This document shows, one piece after another, positions 1 to 5,752 of a stretch of 5,752 nt of DNA; positions within the stretch are counted from its first letter, which is position 1, and each line of letters opens with the position of its first letter. Origin of the DNA: an uncultured Rhodobacterales bacterium (lineage in GTDB: Bacteria; Pseudomonadota; Alphaproteobacteria; Rhodobacterales; Rhodobacteraceae); assembly GCA_937901055.1 (NCBI GenBank), contig CALCGO010000400.1:1-5752 (forward strand), written 5' to 3'. The translations under genes and the position numbers were made by a program. A model generated the notes under the pieces. The model ran no database searches. It saw only the letters and a list, made by a program, of their open reading frames with translations, and was not told where the DNA came from.

Positions 1-519
1 GGGGATCTGATCACGCGGACCCGCCCCCGTTTCAGCCACTTGTTTCATTGCCTCATACAGATCACGGCGGAGGCGGGCAGGTCCGGCCTCTTTTCGCGAA
101 GCATCCAAACGACCGCGATATTGCAGCTTACCTTCGGCATTGAGGCCGAAGAAATCAGGGGTGCAAGCGGCGCCATAAGTCTTGGCAATCTCTTGTGTTT
201 CGTCGTGCAGAAATGGGAACGGGAAATTATTCTTGGCCGCAGCTTCCTGCATGCCCTCAAAGCTATCCTCGGGATACCCCTCGGCATCATTTCCGTTAAT
301 TGCCACTACGCCAATGCCAAGTTCCTGCAGATCTCTAGCATCACGAATAATCCGGTCGAGAATGGATTTCACATACGGACAATGGTTACAGATAAACATA
401 ACCAAGGTGCCGTTCGGCCCCTCTACATCGCCAAACGAGACCGTGTTTCCGTCTATATTCTTCAACGAAAAAATCGGCGCTTGCCAACCAAAATCGCACA
501 CTGGGGGAACGGCAGCCAT
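1..519 (-). CDS. Redoxin/thioredoxin-like family protein, partial (3' end beyond left edge)
   Basis: The reading frame is open for 173 codons from the ATG at 519 to the window edge without a stop, so the C-terminus is missing. Residues 12-35 (WQAPIFSLKNIDGN...) look like the start of an AhpC/TSA-redoxin fold. A CxxC motif, Cys44-Asn-His-Cys47 followed by Pro-Tyr-Val, lies where a thioredoxin-fold active site belongs, and Cys119-Thr-Pro121-Asp provides the expected cis-proline loop. The family is known as thioredoxin-like proteins of roughly 180-190 residues, so only about 10-15 residues are probably lost. It is probably a cytoplasmic thiol-disulfide oxidoreductase or peroxiredoxin-like protein; no signal peptide or membrane segment is seen, and the substrate is unknown. 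The start is supported by AGGAG six bases upstream, and only one base separates it from the cbbY stop, so it is probably co-transcribed and translationally coupled. The family is fairly sure, the function is not. Confidence 0.85.
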   Translation of the reverse strand, partial: MAAVPPVCDFGWQAPIFSLKNIDGNTVSFGDVEGPNGTLVMFICNHCPYVKSILDRIIRDARDLQELGIGVVAINGNDAEGYPEDSFEGMQEAAAKNNFPFPFLHDETQEIAKTYGAACTPDFFGLNAEGKLQYRGRLDASRKEAGPARLRRDLYEAMKQVAETGAGPRDQIP

Positions 520-520
520 G

Positions 521-1216
521 TTAATCTCCTAACAGGTTAGTTAGTTTTTTCACGGTGTCAATTTCGCTGAAACAGTCGATAACCGCCGCCGCTTCGCTAA
601 AATCAGACCCGAGTGTATAGACCCCGGGCGACACTACACAACGCACCCCCGCATCGGTGCACGACTGTAAACCGTTACGTGAATCCTCCAACCCAACGCA
701 TTCGGATGGATCGAGGCCCAAGCCGCTGACTGCTAGGTCAAACACGTCTGACGCCGGCTTCTTTTTATTAACTTCGTCGCCAGCCGCAATCACTTCAAAA
801 ACGTCACCGGCAGCTTTTCCAAAACATGCTTCTGTCAGCCGGTCAACATTCGGCCGATTAGTGGTCGTTGCGACAGCCAATCGAATGCCCTTTCTTGCCG
901 CGTCTCTCAACAAATCCGCTATCCCGGGCCGCAACGCAGCGGCTCCGTTGGCGATTAATTCACCGTAAACAGCGGTCTTGCGCATGTGGATTTCAGCGAT
1001 CTTTTCTTGATCCGCAGGCTGGTTAAGGTGGTCGCGCAGATACGTTGTCATCCGCTCTTTCCCGCCCGTTGTTTTCAGCAGCTCCGCGTAAAGCGCCTGC
1101 GACCAGACCCACGGCAATCCGAACTCCTTGAAAGTCGCATTAAACGCCTCTCGATGGGTTTCTTCTGTTTCGGCAAGCGTGCCGTCGACGTCAAATATTA
1201 TTGCCTTTAGGACCAT
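521..1216 (-). CDS. cbbY: CbbY-type HAD phosphatase, probable xylulose-1,5-bisphosphate phosphatase
   Basis: A complete 231-residue HAD-superfamily hydrolase with the CbbY layout. Motif I is FDVDGTLAETEE at 8-19, with nucleophile Asp9 and acid/base Asp11. The TTGGKER segment at 49-55 lies in the helical cap. Motif II is the Thr run at 117-119, motif III lysine is in KKKP at 151-154, and motif IV is GLEDSRNG at 175-182 with Glu177 and Asp178 as Mg2+ ligands. As recalled, the cap signature and WVWSQALYAELL region match Rhodobacter sphaeroides CbbY, which dephosphorylates xylulose-1,5-bisphosphate, an inhibitory by-product of Rubisco, to xylulose-5-phosphate. The ATG overlaps the rpe stop by one base (TAATG) and has no strong Shine-Dalgarno sequence, suggesting translational coupling. 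Position among CBB-cycle genes supports the call. The alternative is another sugar-phosphatase of the same subfamily, such as a phosphoglycolate or beta-phosphoglucomutase-like enzyme. Confidence 0.88.
   Translation of the reverse strand: MVLKAIIFDVDGTLAETEETHREAFNATFKEFGLPWVWSQALYAELLKTTGGKERMTTYLRDHLNQPADQEKIAEIHMRKTAVYGELIANGAAALRPGIADLLRDAARKGIRLAVATTTNRPNVDRLTEACFGKAAGDVFEVIAAGDEVNKKKPASDVFDLAVSGLGLDPSECVGLEDSRNGLQSCTDAGVRCVVSPGVYTLGSDFSEAAAVIDCFSEIDTVKKLTNLLGD
526..530 (-). promoter_or_regulatory. Shine-Dalgarno site of the redoxin gene, inside the end of cbbY
   Basis: On the minus strand AGGAG stands six bases before the ATG at 519. It lies within the last codons of cbbY (Leu-Gly-Asp-stop). 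It fixes the redoxin start and implies that ribosomes finishing cbbY pass directly over this initiation site. Confidence 0.7.
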
Positions 1217-1899
1217 TAACGCGCCGCTTCTGAAGCGTCCCGAATGGCGCGGATATTCACACCATAAGGCGCCGGATCTTCAACGGAACCGCCTTTGAAA
1301 ACAGCCGATCCAGCCACCAGCACGTCAGCGCCAGCCGCAGCCATCAACGGACCAGTGTCGGGTGTGATACCACCATCGATCTCGATGTGAATATCACGAT
1401 CACCGATCATTTTGCGGATTTCCTTTACCTTGTCGATCTGGCTGTGGATGAACTTCTGACCACCAAATCCGGGGTTCACTGTCATCACGCAAACCATGTC
1501 GATCAGGTCCATCACATATTCAATCGAACTCGCTGGTGTTGACGGATTCAGCGCAACACCCGCCTTGCAACCAAGATCACGAATGTATTGCAGCGAGCGG
1601 TGCAAATGCGGCCCTGCTTCGACGTGGATCGTCAGATAGTCGGCACCGGAATCGGCAAATGCTTTTAGGTACTGGTCAGTCGGCGCAATCATAAGATGCA
1701 CGTCCATAACTGTGTTGATATGTGGGCGAATTGCCTTACATGTGTCCGGCCCAAACGTAATGTTTGGCACAAAATGGCCGTCCATCACATCAACATGAAC
1801 CCAATCGCAGCCTTCAGCCTCAATTGCACGAATTTCCGCGCCAAAGTTGGCAAAATCAGATGCCAGAATGGAGGGAGCGATTTTGATAGAACGGTCCAT
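1216..1899 (-). CDS. rpe: Ribulose-phosphate 3-epimerase
   Basis: A complete 227-residue protein, the normal length for this TIM-barrel enzyme. It interconverts ribulose-5-phosphate and xylulose-5-phosphate in the cytoplasm, for the pentose phosphate pathway and the regenerative half of the CBB cycle (where it is called CbbE). The N-terminal IAPSILASDFANFG (7-20) is the family signature. The metal-binding and catalytic residues are all present: His35 and Asp37 in WVHVDVMDGHFVPN, His68 in DVHLMI, and Asp175 in HIEIDGGI. The flexible loop MTVNPGFGGQKF (139-150) and the phosphate-binding VAGSAVF near 195-201 are intact. The ATG has GAGG six bases upstream. The gene follows fba after a 63-nt gap, the largest in the window, and its stop overlaps the cbbY start. 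Nothing is missing, so the assignment is secure. Confidence 0.97.
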   Translation of the reverse strand: MDRSIKIAPSILASDFANFGAEIRAIEAEGCDWVHVDVMDGHFVPNITFGPDTCKAIRPHINTVMDVHLMIAPTDQYLKAFADSGADYLTIHVEAGPHLHRSLQYIRDLGCKAGVALNPSTPASSIEYVMDLIDMVCVMTVNPGFGGQKFIHSQIDKVKEIRKMIGDRDIHIEIDGGITPDTGPLMAAAGADVLVAGSAVFKGGSVEDPAPYGVNIRAIRDASEAAR

Positions 1900-1931
1900 G
1901 ATGATCCTCGATTTATTGGGAGTATGTGGAA

Positions 1932-1953
1932 GCCCCGCACCTAAATGCGGGGC
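1932..1953 (-). promoter_or_regulatory. GC-rich stem-loop between fba and rpe, terminator-like but without a U-tract
   Basis: The stretch 1932-1939 (gccccgca) is perfectly complementary to 1946-1953 (tgcggggc), with a six-base loop between. In the minus-strand transcript this hairpin sits 9 nt after the fba stop codon. The RNA after it begins UUCCACAU, so only two U residues follow the stem. A strong intrinsic terminator would have a longer U run. Possible roles are partial termination or attenuation, an mRNA processing site, or a 3'-end stabiliser for the upstream gap-pgk-fba message. The structure is plain; the role is inferred. Confidence 0.5.
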
Positions 1954-1962
1954 ATCGGCGTA

Positions 1963-3027
1963 TTAGTTGACTTTCGGGTCAAGCGACCCGTCAGCATAGC
2001 GTTTAACCATGTCATCCAGCGGAATAACGTTGATTTTAGACGCATTGCCAGCCGCACCGAAACGTTCAAAACGGTCAATGACCAGTTCTTCCATTGCGGC
2101 CATCGCAGGGATCATGAACTTGCGCGGGTCGAACTCTGTCGGGTTATCCTTGGCAACTTTGCGGAACATGCCAGTCAGCGCCATGCGGTTATCCGTGTCG
2201 ATATTCACCTTACGCACGCCGGATTTGATGCCGCGTTCGATTTCCTCAACAGGCACACCGTAAGTTTGCGCCATCTCACCACCGTTGTCGTTGATCAGAT
2301 CCTGCAAATACTGCGGAACCGAAGACGAGCCGTGCATCACTAGATGCACATCAGGGATCTTGGCATGGATTGCCTCGATCTGGCTAATCGCCAATGTGTC
2401 ACCCGTAGGTTTGCTGCTGAACTTATACGCACCGTGGCTGGTGCCACAGGCAATCGCCAGCGCGTCAACTTTGGTGCGTTTCACGAATTCAGCGGCTTCG
2501 TCAGGATCCGTCAACAGCTGTTCCATCGACAGTTTACCAACAGCGCCCGATCCATCTTCTTCGGCCGCTTCGCCCGTTTCCAACGAACCAAGAACACCCA
2601 ACTCACCTTCTACCGATGCACCAACCCAGTGGGCCATGCGCGAAACGCGCTCGGTGATGTCGACGTTATAGGCAAAATCTGCCGGTGTTTTCATGTCAGC
2701 TTTAAGCGAGCCATCCATCATCACCGACGTAAACCCGTATTTAATCGCGGACATACAAGTCTGTTCATTGTTACCGTGGTCCTGGTGCATACACACAGGA
2801 ATATCTGGGTACATTTCAGCAAGCGCTTGAATCATATGTTGCAACATGATGTCGCCAGCGTAGGAACGCGCACCGCGCGAAGCTTGCATGATGACCGGCG
2901 CATTAACTTTCTGCGCGGCCTTCATGATCGCAAGACCTTGTTCCATGTTGTTGATGTTAAATGCAGGCATGCCGTAGTCATTTTCGGCTGCGTGATCCAG
3001 CAATTGACGAAGGGTAATCAGGGCCAT
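1963..3027 (-). CDS. fba: Class II fructose-bisphosphate aldolase (CbbA type)
   Basis: A complete 354-residue zinc-dependent aldolase. It joins dihydroxyacetone phosphate with glyceraldehyde-3-phosphate to give fructose-1,6-bisphosphate; enzymes of this type in CBB operons can also form sedoheptulose-1,7-bisphosphate from erythrose-4-phosphate. Catalytic Asp83 and zinc ligand His84 lie in HQDHG (81-85), with the other zinc ligands at His198 (GTSHG) and His232 (MHGSSS). VEGELG at 139-144 and the phosphate-binding GSSS at 233-236 are present, as is the C-terminal NIDTDNR near 275-281. Length and sequence resemble, as recalled, the CbbA of Rhodobacter and other autotrophic Proteobacteria. The ATG has AAGGA eight bases upstream, and the gene lies 20 nt after pgk. 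The symbol cbbA would suit equally well. Many Alphaproteobacteria use a class I aldolase instead, so the class II enzyme here fits autotrophic carbon fixation. Confidence 0.96.
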   Translation of the reverse strand: MALITLRQLLDHAAENDYGMPAFNINNMEQGLAIMKAAQKVNAPVIMQASRGARSYAGDIMLQHMIQALAEMYPDIPVCMHQDHGNNEQTCMSAIKYGFTSVMMDGSLKADMKTPADFAYNVDITERVSRMAHWVGASVEGELGVLGSLETGEAAEEDGSGAVGKLSMEQLLTDPDEAAEFVKRTKVDALAIACGTSHGAYKFSSKPTGDTLAISQIEAIHAKIPDVHLVMHGSSSVPQYLQDLINDNGGEMAQTYGVPVEEIERGIKSGVRKVNIDTDNRMALTGMFRKVAKDNPTEFDPRKFMIPAMAAMEELVIDRFERFGAAGNASKINVIPLDDMVKRYADGSLDPKVN

Positions 3028-3047
3028 TGATATTATCCTTTAGTTAA

Positions 3048-4253
3048 TTAGTTAGCCGCAGCGCGGCGTAAGGCGGCAATAGCGGGCAATTCTTTGCCCT
3101 CTAGCCATTCAAGAAACGCACCACCAGCGGTGGAGACATATGTGAAACCATCGGATGCACCGGCAACGTTCAATGCGGCGACGGTATCTCCGCCACCTGC
3201 AATTGATGCCAATGTTCCGTCTTTGGTCAGCTTGGCCGCAACCTTGGCCAGCGCAACAGTTGCCATATCAAACGGCTCCATCTCGAACGCACCCATTGGG
3301 CCATTCCAGAGGATCGTTTTGGATTTGGCAAAAACCTCGGCAATTACTTCAACCGATTTAGGACCAGCGTCGAGGATCATCGCATCATCGGGACAACCAT
3401 CCAGATCGGTCGTGATATTCTTGGCGTTAGGCGCGAAATCGTATGCGCAAACCACGTCTACAGGCAGGATGATTTCGCAACCTGATTTGGCCGCCAATTC
3501 ACGAATTTCGTGTACCGTTGGCACCTGATCTTCTTCGCAAAGCGATGTGCCTATCGGATGACCGTCCGCCAGCATGAAAGTGTTCGCCATGCCACCACCA
3601 ACAACTACAGCATCAACCTTGCAAACAAGGTTCTTTAGCACTGCAATTTTCGACGAGACTTTGGCACCACCAACAACGGCAACAGCCGGGCGTTTTGGGT
3701 CTTCCAAGGCTGCGGTAAGTGCCGCAATTTCTTCGGCCATCAAGGGCCCCGCAAAAGCTGGTAGCAATGTAGTGATGGCCGCTGTCGAAGCATGCGCACG
3801 ATGCGCCGCCGAGAAAGCGTCATTCACATACACGTCACCAAGTTTCGCCAACTCCGACGCAAAACCGGCATCATTTGCTTCTTCGCCCGGGTAAAATCGC
3901 ACGTTTTCGCAAAGCATGATCTCGCCGTTTGCCAAGGCATTTGACGCCGCAACCGCGGCATCGCCCGCGCAATCGTCCGCAAACGAAACCGACTGCCCAA
4001 GGGCCTCGGCCAGCGCTGGAACGATCGGCGCAATGGTGAAATCCATATTCCGTTCGCCTTTTGGACGACCGAAGTGGGACAGCACCGTAATGCGCGCGCC
4101 TGCTTCCAGAAGTGGTTTGATGCCCGCCGCGAACCGCTCGATGCGGGTCGCGTCGGAAACCTTACCATCCTGTACCGGCGCATTAAGGTCGGCGCGAACA
4201 ACAAGACGTTGTCCGGCCACACCTTCGGTAGAGATGATGTTCAAATCACTCAC
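3048..4253 (-). CDS. pgk: Phosphoglycerate kinase
   Basis: A complete 401-residue two-domain kinase that reversibly transfers phosphate between ATP and 3-phosphoglycerate; in the CBB direction it makes 1,3-bisphosphoglycerate. The N-terminal substrate domain has VVRADLNAPV (18-27) with Asp22 and Asn24, Arg38, SHFGRPKG (59-66), Arg119 in ENVRFYPGEE and Arg152 in SAAHRAHAS. The C-terminal nucleotide domain has VVGGAKVSSKI (193-203), GGGMANTF (219-226), WNGPMGAFE (316-324), the GGGDT loop (353-357) and the terminal STAGGAFLEWLEGK. Length is typical (about 390-415). The start codon is GTG at 4251-4253, overlapping the gap TGA in the sequence GTGA. There is no clear Shine-Dalgarno sequence before it, so translation probably relies on re-initiation after gap. 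No downstream ATG would keep the conserved N-terminal strand intact. Confidence 0.97.
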   Translation of the reverse strand: MSDLNIISTEGVAGQRLVVRADLNAPVQDGKVSDATRIERFAAGIKPLLEAGARITVLSHFGRPKGERNMDFTIAPIVPALAEALGQSVSFADDCAGDAAVAASNALANGEIMLCENVRFYPGEEANDAGFASELAKLGDVYVNDAFSAAHRAHASTAAITTLLPAFAGPLMAEEIAALTAALEDPKRPAVAVVGGAKVSSKIAVLKNLVCKVDAVVVGGGMANTFMLADGHPIGTSLCEEDQVPTVHEIRELAAKSGCEIILPVDVVCAYDFAPNAKNITTDLDGCPDDAMILDAGPKSVEVIAEVFAKSKTILWNGPMGAFEMEPFDMATVALAKVAAKLTKDGTLASIAGGGDTVAALNVAGASDGFTYVSTAGGAFLEWLEGKELPAIAALRRAAAN

Positions 4254-5251
4254 AGCAGAGCGCCCATTGCAACGGCTGTGTCAGCCATGCGGTTTGAGAA
4301 GCCCCACTCGTTGTCGTACCAAGTCAGGATACGGCAAGAAGTGCCTTCCATGACCTTAGTCTGATCCATGTGGAAGATCGAAGAATGTGGATCATGGTTG
4401 AAGTCGATCGAAACGTTTGGCAGATCTGTGTACCCAAGAACGCCTTTCATAGCGCCATCAGCGGACGCACGAATTGCATCGTTAATCTCTTCAACAGTCG
4501 TCGCGCGTTTCGCTGTGAACTTAAGGTCAACAACTGAAACGTTCGGTGTTGGAACGCGGATGGAAACGCCGTCCATCTTGCCGTTCATTTCCGGAAGAAC
4601 CAGACCAACAGCTTTGGCAGCACCAGTTGATGTCGGGATCATGGAAAGTGAAGCAGCACGTGCACGGTAGAAATCAGAGTGCATCGCATCCAATGTCGGC
4701 TGATCGCCCGTGTAGGAGTGGATAGTTGTCATGAAACCGTGATCAATGCCGATAGCATCGTTCAACGTCTTAACAACGGGCGACAAGCAGTTGGTTGTAC
4801 AAGACGCGTTGGAAACAATGATATCGTCAGCGGTTAGAACGTTGTCGTTAACACCGAATACAATAGTTTTGTCGGCGCCAGCACCAGGTGCGGAAATAAG
4901 GACCCGCTTCGAACCGTTGTTTAGGTGTGCCGCAGCTGCTTCGCGTTTGGTGAAGAAACCTGTGCATTCCAGCGCGATATCAACGTCGCCCCAAGGAAGA
5001 TTTGCTGGGTCGCGCTCGGCACTTACTTTGATTGGGTCGCGACCAACGTCGATTGTGTCGCCTTCAACAGTAACAGTCGCAGGGAAGCGACCGTGAACCG
5101 AGTCGAACTTCAACAAATGCGCATTCATCTCAACTGGACCTAGGTCGTTAATAGCAACAACTTCGATGTCTGTACGACCGGACTCGATAATTGCACGAAG
5201 AACATTACGACCGATGCGGCCAAATCCGTTAATACCTACTTTGATAGCCAT
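4250..5251 (-). CDS. gap: Type I glyceraldehyde-3-phosphate dehydrogenase
   Basis: A complete 333-residue enzyme that interconverts glyceraldehyde-3-phosphate and 1,3-bisphosphoglycerate with NAD(P). The Rossmann glycine motif is GFGRIG at 9-14. The catalytic Cys151 lies in SNASCTTNC (147-155) and the partner His178 in TTIHSYTGDQ. RVPTPNVSVVDL (232-243) and WYDNEWGFSNRM (311-322) are family signatures. Asp36 in AINDL is the residue that usually selects NAD. However, the LDAMH segment (187-191) has Ala-Met where strictly NAD-specific glycolytic enzymes usually have Leu-Pro, so cofactor preference is uncertain. The ATG has AAGGG nine bases upstream, and the gene starts 15 nt after the transketolase stop. 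Its TGA overlaps the pgk start. Context with pgk, aldolase and cbbY suggests a role in the CBB cycle as well as central glycolysis or gluconeogenesis. Confidence 0.97.
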   Translation of the reverse strand: MAIKVGINGFGRIGRNVLRAIIESGRTDIEVVAINDLGPVEMNAHLLKFDSVHGRFPATVTVEGDTIDVGRDPIKVSAERDPANLPWGDVDIALECTGFFTKREAAAAHLNNGSKRVLISAPGAGADKTIVFGVNDNVLTADDIIVSNASCTTNCLSPVVKTLNDAIGIDHGFMTTIHSYTGDQPTLDAMHSDFYRARAASLSMIPTSTGAAKAVGLVLPEMNGKMDGVSIRVPTPNVSVVDLKFTAKRATTVEEINDAIRASADGAMKGVLGYTDLPNVSIDFNHDPHSSIFHMDQTKVMEGTSCRILTWYDNEWGFSNRMADTAVAMGALL

Positions 5252-5266
5252 TTTCCGTTTCCCTTT

Positions 5267-5752
5267 TTAGTTAGCCAACAGATCGCGGGCAGCCTGCGCT
5301 GCCGCTTCTGCGGTGATTCCAAATTTCTTGTAAAGCTCGTCGGCAGGTGCCGAAGCTCCGAAGCTAGTCATACCAACAAATGCGGAGTTGTCACCAAGCA
5401 ACTTGCCCCACCCTTGTTCAATCATTGCTTCAACCCCGACGCGCGGTGCTCTGCCAAGCGTCGCCCTGCGATAATCCGTTGGTTGAGCCGCGAAAAGTTC
5501 AAAACATGGCGCCGAAACAACCGCTGCCCTTACGCCTTCGCTGGCGAGAATATCCGCCGCAGTCATGGCGATTTCTACTTCGGATCCCGTAGCAATCAAT
5601 GTTACATCCCGCTCGCCGTCGGCTTCGCGCAGAACATAAGCGCCTTTGGACGTCAGGTTTTCCTCGGTGTGGTCTGTGCGCAACAAAGGCAACCCTTGAC
5701 GCGAAAGCGCCATAACCGAAGGTGTGCCGTTATCCATAACCGCAATTTCCCA
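5267..5752 (-). CDS. tkt: Transketolase, C-terminal part (5' end beyond right edge)
   Basis: The final 161 residues of a transketolase, about a quarter of a protein normally near 660-670 residues. The frame is open to the right edge (beginning Trp-Glu-Ile-Ala-Val), so the Met codon at 5737 is internal and not a start. The visible part covers the end of the pyrimidine-binding domain (ALSRQGLPLLR) and the C-terminal domain: TLIATGSEVEIAM, the ELF...YR segment, and the family-typical GMTSFGASAPADELYKKFGIT near the end. Transketolase is thiamine-diphosphate dependent and moves two-carbon ketol units between sugar phosphates, feeding xylulose-5-phosphate to the Rpe encoded downstream. The thiamine-binding and most catalytic residues lie outside the window. 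The symbol cbbT is equally possible given the neighbouring genes. Confidence 0.96.
   Translation of the reverse strand, partial: WEIAVMDNGTPSVMALSRQGLPLLRTDHTEENLTSKGAYVLREADGERDVTLIATGSEVEIAMTAADILASEGVRAAVVSAPCFELFAAQPTDYRRATLGRAPRVGVEAMIEQGWGKLLGDNSAFVGMTSFGASAPADELYKKFGITAEAAAQAARDLLAN

Noticed and set aside
45..290. An 81-codon minus-strand frame inside the redoxin gene
   Set aside because: It is out of frame with the redoxin coding sequence, which runs unbroken from 519 to the edge. There is no sign of a frameshift.
40..540. A 166-codon plus-strand frame opposite the redoxin gene
   Set aside because: It is antisense to a reading frame with clear redoxin motifs and resembles no known protein; it is a shadow.
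1900..1931. A possible internal promoter for rpe in the fba-rpe spacer
   Set aside because: There is no convincing -35/-10 pair with correct spacing; the AT-rich CAATAAAT stretch alone is not enough.
1945..3030. A long plus-strand frame open across fba (1945-2343 and 2344-3030), interrupted by only one stop
   Set aside because: It is exactly in register with the fba codons on the other strand, so stops arise only where fba uses TTA, CTA or TCA. The single stop at 2341-2343 is the fba Leu229 CTA codon. The translation has no recognisable domain.
3824..4222. A 132-codon minus-strand frame inside pgk
   Set aside because: It is out of frame with an intact pgk whose motifs are continuous through this region; the Arg- and Pro-rich product is typical of a shifted frame.
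5735..5737. Met codon as a possible start of a short transketolase C-terminal protein (split transketolase)
   Set aside because: The frame continues upstream to the window edge with transketolase-like residues (Trp-Glu-Ile-Ala-Val), and no ribosome site can be assessed. A cut full-length gene is the simpler reading.
1..5752. Search for a novel system, mobile element, tandem repeat, CRISPR array or tRNA
   Set aside because: Nearly all bases are accounted for by seven housekeeping or CBB-cycle genes with intact family motifs; no direct repeats, terminal inverted repeats or tRNA-like cloverleafs were noticed by eye.

Overview
The window holds part of one carbon-metabolism operon. Every gene is on the minus strand, so transcription runs from the right edge (5752) to the left edge (1). 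In transcription order the genes are: the 3' end of a transketolase gene (tkt/cbbT), glyceraldehyde-3-phosphate dehydrogenase (gap), phosphoglycerate kinase (pgk), a class II fructose-bisphosphate aldolase (fba/cbbA), ribulose-phosphate 3-epimerase (rpe/cbbE), a CbbY-type HAD phosphatase, and a CxxC redoxin-domain protein cut by the left edge. Five genes are complete and two are partial. There are no RNA genes, mobile elements, CRISPR arrays or gene-free stretches above 300 bases.

The genes are tightly packed: tkt-gap 15 nt apart, gap-pgk overlapping by 4 nt (GTGA), pgk-fba 20 nt apart, fba-rpe 63 nt apart, rpe-cbbY overlapping by 1 nt (TAATG), and cbbY-redoxin 1 nt apart. The only real intergenic space lies between fba and rpe. 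It holds a perfect 8-bp GC-rich stem-loop that resembles a terminator without a long U-tract. No promoter is visible, so the promoter is probably to the right of the window.

Together the enzymes cover the reductive and regenerative parts of the Calvin-Benson-Bassham (CBB) cycle. Pgk and Gap reduce 3-phosphoglycerate to triose phosphate. Aldolase and transketolase rearrange sugars. Rpe converts xylulose-5-phosphate to ribulose-5-phosphate. CbbY removes xylulose-1,5-bisphosphate, a misfire product that inhibits Rubisco. The same Gap, Pgk, Fba, Tkt and Rpe enzymes can also serve glycolysis, gluconeogenesis and the pentose phosphate pathway. CbbY is the one gene that points specifically to Rubisco, which is not in the window.

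The proteins resemble those of Alphaproteobacteria, especially the Rhodobacter type: the 354-residue CbbA-like aldolase, the CbbY with its DGTLAETEE and TTGGKER signatures, and the GAPDH with DQPTLD before its MH segment. GC content looks moderate (about half, judged by eye), lower than in classical Rhodobacter. A photo- or lithoautotrophic, or mixotrophic, member of the Rhodobacterales or a relative is the best guess, from recalled resemblance rather than a search. I found no previously undescribed system. The points most worth checking are the dithiol redoxin coupled to the operon's end, the unusual GAPDH cofactor-site residues, and the fba-rpe hairpin.
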